64,000 bases of DNA from CAVUEG01 sp963740525. GTDB taxonomy: Bacteria > Actinomycetota > Actinomycetes > Propionibacteriales > Nocardioidaceae. The stretch covers positions 62,001-126,000 of the forward strand of contig CAVUEG010000005.1 in the NCBI GenBank assembly GCA_963740525.1, given 5' to 3'. Under the pieces are notes generated by a model. It saw only the letters and a list, made by a program, of their open reading frames with translations, was not told where the DNA came from and ran no database searches. The first letter of the stretch is position 1, and the number at the start of each line of letters is the position of its first letter. A program made the translations under genes and the position numbers. This document shows positions 33,331-42,501 of the stretch, piece by piece.

Positions 33331-33600
33331 GTGTTCTTCTCCGACGACGACGCGCAGGCGGTCGCCGGCCGGCTCCGCGCGGACGGGTACGACGCCCACG
33401 TCGAGCGGGAGCGCTTCGCCGGTGAGGACGACGACGAGGACCACCCCTGGGCGGTCGTCACCGACGCCCCCGAGGTGGCGCTGGACCTGCTCGCCGAGCA
33501 GTACGACGGCTGGCTGGACGTCCCCGACCCGGGGCCCACGACCCCACCCCCACCGCTGCCCACCGCCCCGAAGCGGATCAAGCGGCCCCCCGCGACCTAG
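33331..33600 (+). CDS. RraB-like ribonuclease E inhibitor family protein
   Basis: 89 residues from a GTG at 33331: MFFSDDDAQAVAGRLRADGY, GEDDDEDHPWAVVTDAPEVA and LDLLAEQYDGWLDVPDPG. The DEDHPW-V-TDAP and YDGWLD motifs are typical of the short actinobacterial proteins annotated RraB (regulator of RNase E activity B). The tail is Pro-rich and basic. The gene sits between the NUDIX gene and mshB, 9 nt before the latter. The functional link to RNase E is family knowledge only. Confidence 0.65.
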   Translation: MFFSDDDAQAVAGRLRADGYDAHVERERFAGEDDDEDHPWAVVTDAPEVALDLLAEQYDGWLDVPDPGPTTPPPPLPTAPKRIKRPPAT

Positions 33601-33609
33601 GCTGTGGCC

Positions 33610-34524
33610 ATGACCGACCAGCCGGAGAAGCGGATCCTCCTCGTCCACGCCCACCCCGACGACGAGTCGATCGGGCAGGGCGCGACGATGGCCCGCTACG
33701 CCGCCGAGGGCGTCGGCGTCACCCTCGTCACCTGCACCGCGGGCGAGGAGGGCGAGGTCCTCGTCCCCGAGCTCGAGCACCTGGCCTCCGGCAAGGAGGA
33801 CGCGCTCGGCCCGCACCGCCGCGAGGAGCTCGCCGCGGCGATGAAGATCCTCGGGGTCACCGACCACCGGTTCCTCGGCGGCTTCGGCCACTACCGCGAC
33901 TCCGGCATGGTCTGGCACGAGGAGGGGCACGCGATCGCCGGTGAGCAGCTGCACCCGCAGGCCTTCGCGGGTGCCGACCTCACCACAGCCGCCAACGACC
34001 TGGTCGAGGTGATCCGCGAGGTGCGCCCGCAGGTCCTGGTCACCTACGACGAGTTCGGCGGCTACGGGCACCCCGACCACATCCAGGCGCACCGGGTCGC
34101 GACGTACGCCGCGGACCTGGCCGCCGTCACGTCCTACCGCCGCGACCTGGGCGAGGCCTGGGACATCCCGAAGATCTATTGGGGCGCGATGTCGGCGTCG
34201 AAGATGCGGGCCGGGCTGCGGGCGCTGCGCGAGGCAGGCGACACCACCACCTTCGAGGGGATGGACCCCGACGGGCCGCTGCCGGCGTTCATCGCCGAGG
34301 ACGACATGCTCGCGGCCAAGGTCGACGGCAGCGACTACGTCGAGGCCAAGATGGACGCGATGAAGGCGCACGCCACCCAGATCACGGTGGACGGACCGTT
34401 CTTCGCGCTGTCGAACAACGTCGGCAACCTCGTCTGGGCCGAGGAGTACTTTCGCCTCGCCCGAGGCACCCAGGGTCCGGTCGGCCCCGAGGGCCTCGAG
34501 GAAGACCTGTTCGCCGGCCTGTGA
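33610..34524 (+). CDS. mshB: N-acetyl-glucosaminyl-inositol deacetylase MshB (mycothiol synthesis)
   Basis: 304 residues. Deacetylates GlcNAc-inositol, the second enzymatic step of mycothiol synthesis. The zinc site is visible: AHPDDESIGQGATMARY near the N-terminus (His, Asp, Asp) and GYGHPDHIQAHRVATYA (His) further on. LVTCTAGEEGEVLVPELEHL and FLGGFGHYRDSGM are also typical of the PIG-L/LmbE family branch that includes MshB. The family also contains mycothiol S-conjugate amidase (Mca); the length and the linked small membrane gene favour MshB. Its stop overlaps the next start (GTGA). Confidence 0.85.
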   Translation: MTDQPEKRILLVHAHPDDESIGQGATMARYAAEGVGVTLVTCTAGEEGEVLVPELEHLASGKEDALGPHRREELAAAMKILGVTDHRFLGGFGHYRDSGMVWHEEGHAIAGEQLHPQAFAGADLTTAANDLVEVIREVRPQVLVTYDEFGGYGHPDHIQAHRVATYAADLAAVTSYRRDLGEAWDIPKIYWGAMSASKMRAGLRALREAGDTTTFEGMDPDGPLPAFIAEDDMLAAKVDGSDYVEAKMDAMKAHATQITVDGPFFALSNNVGNLVWAEEYFRLARGTQGPVGPEGLEEDLFAGL

Positions 34525-34850
34525 GGCAGCTCCTCACCGGCGTCGGCCTGCTCCTCGGCGGCGCGCTCACGGCCGTCTGCGTGGTCGCGGTGCACCAGTC
34601 CTGGTGGGGCTGGCTGCTCGGGGTCACGGCCACCGGCGCGATGCTGCGCCTGCTGCCCGCGGGACTGGCCGTGAGAACGGCGTACGCACTCGGCTTCGTG
34701 GGGATGATCGGGGTGGTGGTGCTCGGCCGGCCCGAGGGCGACTACGCCATCGCCAGCAGCCCCAACGGGTACGGACTGGTCGCTGCGACCTTGGCCGTGC
34801 TCGGGTACGGCATCGCCAGCATCCCGCCACGTCGTCGCCGGACCCCCTAG
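34521..34850 (+). CDS. Small membrane protein downstream of mshB (DUF6113-like)
   Basis: 109 residues from the GTG at 34521, overlapping the mshB stop by 4 nt, so coupled to it. Four hydrophobic segments: LLTGVGLLLGGALTAVCVVA, WWGWLLGVTATGAMLRLLPA, TAYALGFVGMIGVVVLG and GYGLVAATLAVLGYGIASIP, ending in an Arg-rich tail. Similar small proteins commonly follow mshB in actinobacteria; their role is not known. No catalytic residues are apparent. Confidence 0.65.
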   Translation: MRQLLTGVGLLLGGALTAVCVVAVHQSWWGWLLGVTATGAMLRLLPAGLAVRTAYALGFVGMIGVVVLGRPEGDYAIASSPNGYGLVAATLAVLGYGIASIPPRRRRTP

Positions 34851-34860
34851 GGTGGCCGGG

Positions 34861-36586
34861 ATGAGCGACCGTCCGGACATCACCGCCCGCGAGGGCAGCG
34901 GTGCCCGCGTCGTCGTCTGGATGCTCTTCGTGCTGTTCCTGGTCTTCGGCGGGCTGTACGTCGCCGGGTACGTCGTCGCCGCCGACAAGGTGCCCCGCTC
35001 GACCACCGTCGAAGGGGTCGACCTGAGCGGTCTCACCCCGGCCGCGGCCGAGCAGCGGCTCCGGACCCGGCTCGCGGAGCGCGCGTCCGCTCCGATGGAG
35101 GTCAGCGTCGAGGACTCGCCGCACACCGCCACCCCGACCGAGCTCGGGCTGTCGGTCGACTACGCCGCCTCGGTCCGCCAGGCCGGCGGGGAGCGCAGCT
35201 GGCGGCCGGAGCGGATCTGGGACTTCTTCGTCGGCGGCGGCTCGTACGACGCCGTCGTCACCGTCGACGAGCAACGCCTGGCGACCGCGATCGAGCGGCT
35301 CGGCGCCGACATCGACCACCCCGCGGAGGAGGGGCGGATCGAGTTCCGGCGCGGTGTCGCGATCCCGCTCCTCCCGCGTGAAGGCGTGAAGATCTCCCCG
35401 GTCGGCAGCCGCACCGTGCTCACCGCGAACTACCTCTCCGACTCCGTCTCCCAGCTGCCGATGGTCGCGGTCGACCCGTACATCACCTCGGCCGACGTAC
35501 GCGAGGCGATGAAGTCGTTCGCCGAGCCGGCGATGTCGGCGCCGGTGACGCTGCGGATCGGCGACGCGAAGATCGTGGTCGGCCCGAAGGCCTACTCCTC
35601 CGCGCTGCTGATGATCCCGAACGGCGGCAAGCTGGTGCCGACCGTGAACTCCTCGCGTCTCGTCGACGCCGTGCGGGGCGCGATGAAGGGCCTCGCCCTC
35701 CGTCCGCGAAGTGCCCGCTTCGCCTTCCGCGACGGTCGGCCGACGATCATCCCGGCCAAGCGCGGCGTCACCTTCGACCCGGACGAGGTGACCGCGAAGT
35801 TCGTCGACGCGGTCGCCGCCACCCGACGCAAGGGTCGCGTGATCAGGCTGGCCGGCGTCGTACAACGCCCGGCCTTCTCCACCCGCGACGCCCGGCGGCT
35901 CGGCGTCACGGAGAAGGTGGGGTCGTCGTTCATGCAGTACCCGATCGCCGAACAGCAGGCGATCGACATCGCCCGCGCCGCGACGCTCGTCAACGGCACG
36001 TTGGTCCGGCCGGGAGAGACCTTCAGCCTCGCGGACACGATCGGCCAGCGGACCGCCGAGAACGGCTTCACCAGCCAGGCCCGGCCCCGCAGGGTCGCCC
36101 CCGCCTCGACCGACGACGGTCTCTCCGAGTTCGCCAGCACCCTCTTCCTCGTCTCGTGGCACGCCGGCCTGGAGGACACCGAGCACCAGCCGCCGCTGAC
36201 CTGGTCGGGCTTCTTCGACCCCGGGTTGGAGGCCGAGCATGACGCTGAGCTCCTCCGACCTGCGCTTCACCAACTCCACCAAGCACGGGGTGCTGATCCA
36301 GGCCGAGGTGGCGCGCGGTCGGCCGTACGGGACACTCACCGTCACGCTCTGGTCGACGAAGGCCTGGGACGTGACCGTCACCTCCTCGAAGCGACGCAAC
36401 GAGGTGCCTCCGGTGACGACGTACGACACCACGCGCTCGTGCCGCCCGCAGCCCGGCCGCCGTGGCTTCGACATCGACGTGAAGCGGGTGCTCCGCCGAG
36501 TCGGTGACCCCGAGCCGGTGCAGTCCGACTCGCTGTTCACGTCGTACGCCGTCCAGGACCGCGTCGTGTGCCACGCCAAACGCTGA
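34861..36586 (+). CDS. VanW family protein with peptidoglycan-binding-like domains, one frameshift
   Basis: Starts at the ATG at 34861. A short cytoplasmic end, one membrane helix (VVVWMLFVLFLVFGGLYVAG), two repeated domains (ADKVPRSTTVEGVDLSGLTP and a later VTLRIGDAKIVVGPKAY) of the type found before VanW, then the VanW domain (LVNGTLVRPGETFSLADTIG). The frame changes once between about 36190 and 36245, after which FTNSTKHGVLIQAEVARGRP continues the domain to a stop at 36586. The span of 1,726 nt is one base over a multiple of three, so a single inserted base explains it and gives 574 residues. VanW proteins are exported wall-associated proteins of unclear function. Confidence 0.8.
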
Positions 36587-36628
36587 CCCCAGCGTGACTC
36601 TCGTCGGGGGAGTGTCGTTGTGCCCGGT

Positions 36629-37461
36629 ATGACCCGGTTCTCTCGTCTTCTCGCTCCGCTCCTGCTCGCCGTCGGGCTGGTCGTCGCCCCGGTCTCCGGC
36701 ACCGTCTCCGCGACCGCCGACCCGTTGCCGCCGTACCCGACCGGGGCGGTGGACCTGCCCGGGGTCAACGACTGGTCCTGCAAGCCGACCGCGCGGCACC
36801 CCTCGCCCGTGGTCGTCGTGCACGGCACCTTCGGCGACCGGCAGCACCTGCTCGAGCGGCTCGAGCTGAGCCTGGTCGACGCCGGGTACTGCGTCTTCGC
36901 CCTGGACTACGGCAACCGCGCGACCGGGCCGGTGCAGGACTCCGCCCGGCAGCTGAAGCGGTTCACCGGCAGGTGCTCGCGTCCACCCGCGCCGCGAAGG
37001 TGTCGTTCGTCGGGCACTCGCAGGGCGGGATGATGCCGCGCTACTACATCAAGTTCCTCGGCGGCGCGGACAAGGTCGACGACCTGGTCGGGATCGCCCC
37101 GTCGAACCACGGCACCTCACGCGCCGGCTCCCTGGGCGGCTCCGGCGCTCCCTGCGCCGCGTGCGACCAGCAGGCCGCCGGCTCGGACTTCCTGCGGAAG
37201 CTCAACGCCGGCGACGAGACCCCCGGGATGGTCAGCTACACCAACATCACCACGAACAAGGACGAGGTCGTGGTGCCGTACACGTCGGGGTTCCTCACCG
37301 GGCCGCGCACGACGAACATCGTGGTCCAGGACACCTGCCCGGACGACCAGGCCGAGCACCTGTTCCTCCCAATGAGCAGCGCCACCATCCAGTGGACCCT
37401 GAACGCCCTCCGCCGCCCCGGCCCCGCCAACCCCGCCTTCACCCCCACCTGCGCCTACTGA
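36629..37461 (+). CDS. Secreted alpha/beta-hydrolase lipase, one frameshift
   Basis: From the ATG at 36629: signal peptide MTRFSRLLAPLLLAVGLVVA, cleavage near SATA-DP, then the oxyanion region VVVVHGTFGDRQHLLERLEL. After LKRFTG (about 36963) the frame changes and continues QVLASTRAAKVSFVGHSQGG, where the GHSQG elbow holds the nucleophile Ser. TNITTNKDEVVVPYTSG (with the catalytic Asp) and AEHLFLP (with His) complete the triad. A lost G in ACCGG-CAGGTG would account for the break; repaired length is 277 residues. It resembles secreted triacylglycerol lipases/esterases of actinobacteria. Confidence 0.8.
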
Positions 37462-37479
37462 CGGGCCGGTGGGCGCTGC

Positions 37480-37660
37480 CCTATCCGGACAATTGACCGG
37501 TTGTGACGGGTATTCGGCTCGAGGTGCTGTCGTATCCGGTCAATTGCGCGGTTGTGGCGAGCTTCGGGATCGCGGGTGCTGTCCTATCCGGACAATTGAC
37601 CGGTTGTGACGTGCTTTCGGGCCAGAACCACGTCGTATCCGGTCAATTGCACGGATAGAG
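37480..37660. repeat. Four palindrome-centred repeats with 51-52 nt spacing
   Basis: TATCCGG-CAATTG units begin at 37482, 37533, 37585 and 37636 (steps 51, 52, 51). Units 1 and 3 share TATCCGGACAATTGACCGG plus TTGTGACG; units 2 and 4 share TATCCGGTCAATTGC. The array thus alternates A-B-A-B, as if a 103-nt dimer had been duplicated. The centre CCGGACAATTGACCGG is palindromic at 14 of 16 positions. The array fills the gap between the convergent lipase and GNAT genes. Function unknown. Confidence 0.85.
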
Positions 37661-37732
37661 CGGAACGAAGGCCCGCACCCGACCCGCACCCGCACCCACA
37701 CGCCCCGACACCCGCACCAGCTCCCCGCCGCC

Positions 37733-38598
37733 TCAGCCCGGGCGCAGGTAGCGGTACGTGTGGTGGATCGCGAAGCCGAGGCGGTCGTAGAGCGCCATGG
37801 CCGCGGGGTTGTCGCCGCGGACCTGGAGGTACGCCGTGGTGGCGCCCTGCTCGGCGGCGCGTTCGAGGATCGCCTCGATCACGGAGCGGGCGACGCCGTG
37901 GCGGCGGTGGGAGTCGGCGACGTACAGGTCGCGCAGGCAGGCCCAGTCGCCGGTGACGGCCAGCGTGCCGCGAGCCACCTCCGACCCGTCATCGACCACG
38001 ACGCTCGCGCGGTGCACGGTCGTGCGCGGGTCGACCAGGGCCGTCGTCGACCGGGCTTCGTCGCTCACGTCCAGGACCTCCACCAGCCCCTCGGGCGTGT
38101 CCGCGGCCCCGTCCTCGCGCAACGTCCGGAGCAGGCGCGACACCGACGCCACCTGGAAGCAGGTGTCGGCCTCGTGCGGGCGGGCCGGCACCCAGCCGGC
38201 CGCCTCGAACTGCGGGAGTACGTCGCCCCCCACCACCGCGTGCGCCAACGGTGGGATCGAGTGCTCCGAGGCGAACGCGACAACACGTTCGACCGCGTCC
38301 GAGAACGCCATCCCCGGGTCGCCGACGGCGAGGACCGAGTTGATCCGGCCGACCTTCCCGTCGGTGGCGCGCAGCACCCACTCGCCGAGCGGCTCACGGC
38401 ACCCGCGGGGCGAAGCCTTCGACGGCCAGGAGCTCGGCCTGCTCGGGGGAGACCCGCAGCCGCGGCGACGGGCGGGGCGGCACCGGCTTGCCCGGAGACG
38501 ATGTCGGCGACGTCGATCGCGATCACCGACCCGTCCTCGCGGCGCACCCTCGCGACCCCGTCCGACCAGTCCTCCAGGACCCCGAGCACGTCCGTCAT
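37733..38598 (-). CDS. GNAT acetyltransferase, RimI-like C-terminal domain, two frameshifts
   Basis: From the ATG at 38598 (MTDVLGVLEDWSDGVARVRR). The frame shifts near 38487 and near 38408; from LGEWVLRATDGKVGRINSVL it is intact to the stop. The span of 866 nt is two bases over a multiple of three, so two single insertions give about 287 residues. The C-terminal GNAT core has ACLRDLYVADSHRRHGVARS followed by VIEAIL, then DNPAAMALYDRLGFAIHHTY, the most RimI-like pattern in the window. The N-terminal half (RINSVLAVGDPGMAFSDAVE) is the second domain of a family often found near fdxA. Divergent from fdxA. Confidence 0.75.
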
Positions 38599-38774
38599 CG
38601 CCGGCCCTCCCGACGGCCCGGTCTCGCCCGGAAGCACCCGGCGTACGACGACCCGCTGACCGACGGCATGACGGCCCAGAAGATGCTGTCCCACCGCAGG
38701 GGGTTGGCTCTCGCGGATCCACCCTCGGGATACTAGGCTGTCGGCGTTGTGCTCCACTCCTGAGGAGGAACCAG

Positions 38775-39101
38775 GTGACCTACGTCATCGCTCAGCCTTG
38801 TGTCGACCTCAAGGACCGCGCCTGCGTCGACGAGTGCCCCGTCGACTGCATCTACGAAGGCAAGCGGATGCTCTACATCCACCCCGACGAGTGCGTCGAC
38901 TGTGGTGCCTGCGAGCCGGTCTGCCCGGTCGAGGCGATCTTCTACGAGGACGACACCCCGGAGGAGTGGAAGGAGTACTACACCGCGAACGTGGACTTCT
39001 TCGACGACCTCGGCTCGCCCGGCGGTGCCGCGAAGATGGGCGAGATCGACAAGGATCACCCGATCATCGCCGCGCTGCCCCCGCAGATCCAGGAGTACTG
39101 A
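38775..39101 (+). CDS. fdxA: Ferredoxin FdxA (7Fe, 3Fe-4S plus 4Fe-4S)
   Basis: 108 residues from the GTG at 38775, with GAGGAGGAA upstream. MTYVIAQPCVDLKDRACVDE, CPVDCIYEGKRMLYIHPDEC and VDCGACEPVCPVEAIFYEDD place Cys at 9, 17, 21, 25, 40, 43, 46 and 50, the arrangement of seven-iron ferredoxins. The C-terminal extension ending ALPPQIQEY is usual. It is a soluble electron carrier. It lies 5 nt before dapC, an association also seen in mycobacteria, and probably shares its mRNA. Confidence 0.95.
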   Translation: MTYVIAQPCVDLKDRACVDECPVDCIYEGKRMLYIHPDECVDCGACEPVCPVEAIFYEDDTPEEWKEYYTANVDFFDDLGSPGGAAKMGEIDKDHPIIAALPPQIQEY

Positions 39102-39106
39102 CGCCG

Positions 39107-40215
39107 GTGGCGCGCCGTCGCGGCCGGTCTCGGCCGGCTCCCGGACTTCCCCTGGGACCACCTGACGCCGTACGCCGAACGCGCGCGCGCCCACCCCGAC
39201 GGGATCGTCGACCTCTCGGTCGGCACGCCGGTCGACCCGACCCCCGAGGTCGTCCAGGAGGCGCTGCGCGGGGCCGCGGACTCCCCGGGCTACCCGCTGA
39301 CCGTCGGCCGGCCCGAGACCCGGCAGGCCGCGCATCGACTGGCTGTCGCGCCGGTTCGGGGTCAAGGGCCTCGGCCTCGACGCCGTGCTCCCCGTGATCG
39401 GCTCCAAGGAGCTGATCGCCGCGCTGCCCGACGCACCTGGGGCTCGGCCCCGGCGACCTGGTCGTGTTCCCCGCGCTGGCCTACCCGACGTACGAGGTCG
39501 GTGCGGCGCTGGCCGGGGCCGGCGTGCTCGCGGCCGACTCGCTGACCGCCGTCGGGCCGGAGCGGGTCCAGCGCTGGTCTGGCTGAACTCCCCGTCCAAC
39601 CCGACCGGGCGGGTGCTGCCCGCGCGAGCATCTGCGCAAGGTCGTCGACTGGTGCCGTGAGCGCGGCGCGCTCCTGGTCTCCGACGAGTGCTACCTCGAG
39701 TGCGCCTGGGAGGCCGAGCCGGTCTCGGTGCTGCACCCCGACGTCTGCGGCGGCGGCCCGAGGGCATCCTCGCGGTCCACTCGCTGTCCAAGCGCTCCAA
39801 CCTCGCCGGCTACCGCTGCGCGTTCGTCGCCGGCGACCCCGCGGTCGTCGGTGAGCTGCTCGCGGTGCGCAAGAACCTCGGGCTGCAGATGCCCGGCCCG
39901 CAGCAGGTCGCGATGGTGGCCGCGCTCGACGACGACGTCCACGTCGCCGAGCAGCACGCGCGGTACGCCGCCCGGCGTACGGCGCTGCGGACGGCGTTCG
40001 AGGCGGCCGGGTTCCGCATCGACCACTCGGAGGCCTCGCTCTACCTCTGGGTGACCCGCGACGAGCCGTGCTGGGAGACCGTCGAGTGGCTTGCCGAGCG
40101 CGGCATCCTCGTCGCGCCCGGCGCGTTCTACGGCTCGGCGGGAGCGCGCCACATCCGGGTCGCGTTCACCGCCACCGACGAGCGGGTCGCTGCCGCCGTC
40201 GCCCGGCTGGCCTGA
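39107..40215 (+). CDS. dapC: Succinyldiaminopimelate aminotransferase DapC, six frameshifts
   Basis: PLP-dependent class I aminotransferase that makes N-succinyl-diaminopimelate for lysine and peptidoglycan. Read piecewise: LPDFPWDHLTPYAERARAHP, GIVDLSVGTPVDPTPEVVQE, IDWLSRRFGVKGLGLDAVLP, LVVFPALAYPTYEVGAALAG, LVWLNSPSNPTGRVLP, then the PLP lysine in AVHSLSKRSNLAGYRCAFVA, to the end. Frame changes are near 39120, 39335, 39428, 39570, 39622 and 39757; four insertions and two deletions (net +2) restore 368 residues, the normal length. The gene should be needed for wall synthesis, so sequence errors are more likely than decay. Follows fdxA by 5 nt. Confidence 0.85.
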
Positions 40216-40216
40216 C

Positions 40217-41482
40217 TCAGCCGACCGTGGAGCAGGTGCCGGCCCAGGCACGCGGCTCGACCCGCTCGATCGACACACACCGGTTCGTGTCACCGATCGG
40301 CTGGGCGTAGTCGTTGCCGTCGCCGCCGTCGAGCAGGTCGTCGGCGGCGCCGCCGACCAGGATGTCGTCGCCGCCGGCCGCGTGGATCTCCACCGCGTCG
40401 GGGGAGTCGTCGGCAGTGCCGAACGCCTCGTTGCCGTCGGTGCCGTACATCCGCCACGAGCCGCTCGTCACGAAGAACGACACCACCGAGTCCAGCACCA
40501 CCGAGACCGCCGGGGTGGTGTCGGTGACCAGCGTGCCGGCGCCGAGGTCGACGGTGCCGCCGACGTGGTCGCTGCCGAAGCCGTCGAACCGCACGTCGCC
40601 GAAGTCGTCGGCCCCCGGTCCGCCATGGATCTCCTGGCCCGGAGCGGTGGTGAGGATGTCGGTCAGGCGGTCGCCACCGGCCTGGCCGTACAGCCGGTCC
40701 GCGCCGTTACCGCCGTCGATCTCGTCCCCTCCGGGGCCGCCCAGGATCGTGTCGTCCTGGGTGGTGCCCATCAGCACGTCGGGCTGTCCGCCCCCGAGCA
40801 GGGTGTTGCCGCCGGTGTCGCGAGGGTCGCCGTTGACGGCGCCGTACAACCGGTCCGCGCCGCCGTTGCCCTCGATCGTGTCCGCGCCGAGTCCCCCCTC
40901 GATCCGGTCGCGACCGTCCGTCCCGACGAGGTGGTCGGCGTACGGCGACCCGAGCAGCTTCACGTGGGTGCCGTGGATCCTGTCGATGTCGCCGGCGAGA
41001 CCGCCGCCGCGGCCGTCCGCGAGCCGGACCGTGACGCCGACAGGGGAGTCGGCCCAGGACAGCTCGTCTCGGCTGAACCGCTGGTGGATCCCCTGGGGGG
41101 TGAAGCCGGGCCACAGGCCGTCGTGCCCGCGTCCGCCGACCAGGACGTCGCCGAGCCAGACGTAGGTGCTCTCGTCGATGTAGTCGCGTCCGTCCCTGCC
41201 ACCGAAGAGCCGGTCGTCGCCGAGCCCGCCGTACAGCCTGTCGGCGCCAGGTCCTCCACAGACCACGTCGTTGCCGCCGCGGCCGTGGACCACGTCGTAG
41301 CCGGCACCGGCCACGATCACGTCGCGGTGCCGGGTGCCGATCAGGTGGTCGGCGTGAGCGGTGCCGACGATCGTGGCCTTCAGCCCGTGGCAACGTGGCA
41401 CCGAGGCAGCGTGCCCGGAGACCGGGAGCAGAGTGGTGGTGGCGAGCGCGAGAACGACGAGTCCCCGAGAGACGTGACGCAT
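40217..41482 (-). CDS. Secreted calcium-binding RTX/hemolysin-type repeat protein
   Basis: 421 residues from the ATG at 41482, with GGGGG upstream. Signal peptide MRHVSRGLVVLALATTTLLP, cleavage near GHA-AS. The body is built of nonapeptide repeats GGxGxDxUx: GGPGADRLYGGLGDDRLFGG, later GGPGGDEIDGGNGADRLYGQ and AAGGDDILVGGAADDLLDGG, which fold as a calcium-filled beta roll. There are no enzyme domains, and no type I secretion gene is nearby; actinobacterial members are Sec-exported. The stop is adjacent to the dapC stop (convergent). Confidence 0.8.
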   Translation of the reverse strand: MRHVSRGLVVLALATTTLLPVSGHAASVPRCHGLKATIVGTAHADHLIGTRHRDVIVAGAGYDVVHGRGGNDVVCGGPGADRLYGGLGDDRLFGGRDGRDYIDESTYVWLGDVLVGGRGHDGLWPGFTPQGIHQRFSRDELSWADSPVGVTVRLADGRGGGLAGDIDRIHGTHVKLLGSPYADHLVGTDGRDRIEGGLGADTIEGNGGADRLYGAVNGDPRDTGGNTLLGGGQPDVLMGTTQDDTILGGPGGDEIDGGNGADRLYGQAGGDRLTDILTTAPGQEIHGGPGADDFGDVRFDGFGSDHVGGTVDLGAGTLVTDTTPAVSVVLDSVVSFFVTSGSWRMYGTDGNEAFGTADDSPDAVEIHAAGGDDILVGGAADDLLDGGDGNDYAQPIGDTNRCVSIERVEPRAWAGTCSTVG

Positions 41483-41525
41483 GACCAACCCCCGTTAGTT
41501 GACTGGGGGCGATGCTACGCCCCGC

Positions 41526-42498
41526 TCAGCTCCAGACGTCGATGTGGACGTGGTCGCGGTGCATCAGCACCCGACGGTCGCCCGCCGACCCCCGGGTGGG
41601 TGAAGTCACGCCATCCCTGTTCGGAGCGCGAGCCGGCGGTCCAGATCTTCCCGTCGAAGATCACGTGCTGGATGTCGAGGGCGTCGGCGTGAGCGACGGC
41701 GTACGCGGCGATCGCCCAGCCGCGGCGCTGGTTGTCCTGGTTGATCGGCCGCACGAACGCGTCGATGGCGCGGCCCTCGTAGTGGGCGGACCCGCTCATG
41801 TGACCGCTGCTGACGCCCTTGGGAGAGAACCCGCCGAGGCTCAGCGGCCCGAAGGCGCGCTCGAGGTCACGGCGGACCTTGCCCGCCTGCTTGGTCAGCC
41901 CGGCTACGTTCGTGGCGTCGGGGAGGTCGACCTTCGGGTCGTGCACACGCAGGTGAACTGGCCGCCCTGGCTGTAGCCGGTCAGCGCCGAGGCCAGCGCC
42001 CGGGCGTCGGCCGGCGTGGTCCTCGTAGGCCTCGGGGAAGCCGGAACGCTGGACCTCCTGGGCGGCCTCGGTGATCCGCATCGTCTCGTAGCCGTCGACC
42101 TTCGTCCAGCTCGTCGTAGAACTTGTTGATCGCGTAGTAGGGGTCGCTGGATCTGTCCGCGGTGCCCCAGCCCATCGACGGCCGCTGCTGGAAGATCCCG
42201 AGCGAGTCGCGGTCGCCGTCGGGCAGGTTCTCGATCTTGCTCTCCTGGTACGCCGTGGCCAGCGCGATCGAGACCGCCCGTGCCGGCAGCCCGCGGCGTA
42301 CGCCGATGGCCGCGATCAGCGCCGCGTTCTCCGCCTGCTCCGTGGGACAGGTGACCCGACGCCGGCCACCTCCGCGCTGCATCCCTCGGGGTCCGGGATC
42401 GGGCCGACCGCCCGCTGCAGCATCGCGAAGCCGACGGCGACGACGACCGCGAGGGTGAGCGTGACCGAGCCGCGACGACCAGGCGTCGAGACGGACGC
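41526..42498 (-). CDS. Exported lysozyme-like/lytic transglycosylase-type protein, several frameshifts
   Basis: Read across frames from the minus strand: one membrane helix (SVTLTLAVVVAVGFAMLQRA), then VPTEQAENAALIAAIGVRRG, ALATAYQESKIENLPDGDRD and SLGIFQQRPSMGWG (typical of a lysozyme-like fold with catalytic Glu in YQESK), then SALTGYSQGGQFTC and a C-terminal domain KGVSSGHMSGSAHYEGRAID ending RDHVHIDVWS. Frame changes occur near 42480, 42360, 42110, 42000, 41950 and 41580. The start is not resolved because no start codon stands between dapD and the helix in the right frame. Probably a peptidoglycan-acting protein; the catalytic role is inferred. Confidence 0.65.
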
Positions 42499-42501
42499 GC
42501 C

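Noticed and set aside
37480..37660. CRISPR array
   Set aside because: The units are palindromic and evenly spaced, but the spacers of 23-33 nt are themselves partly similar, there are only four units, and no cas gene is present.
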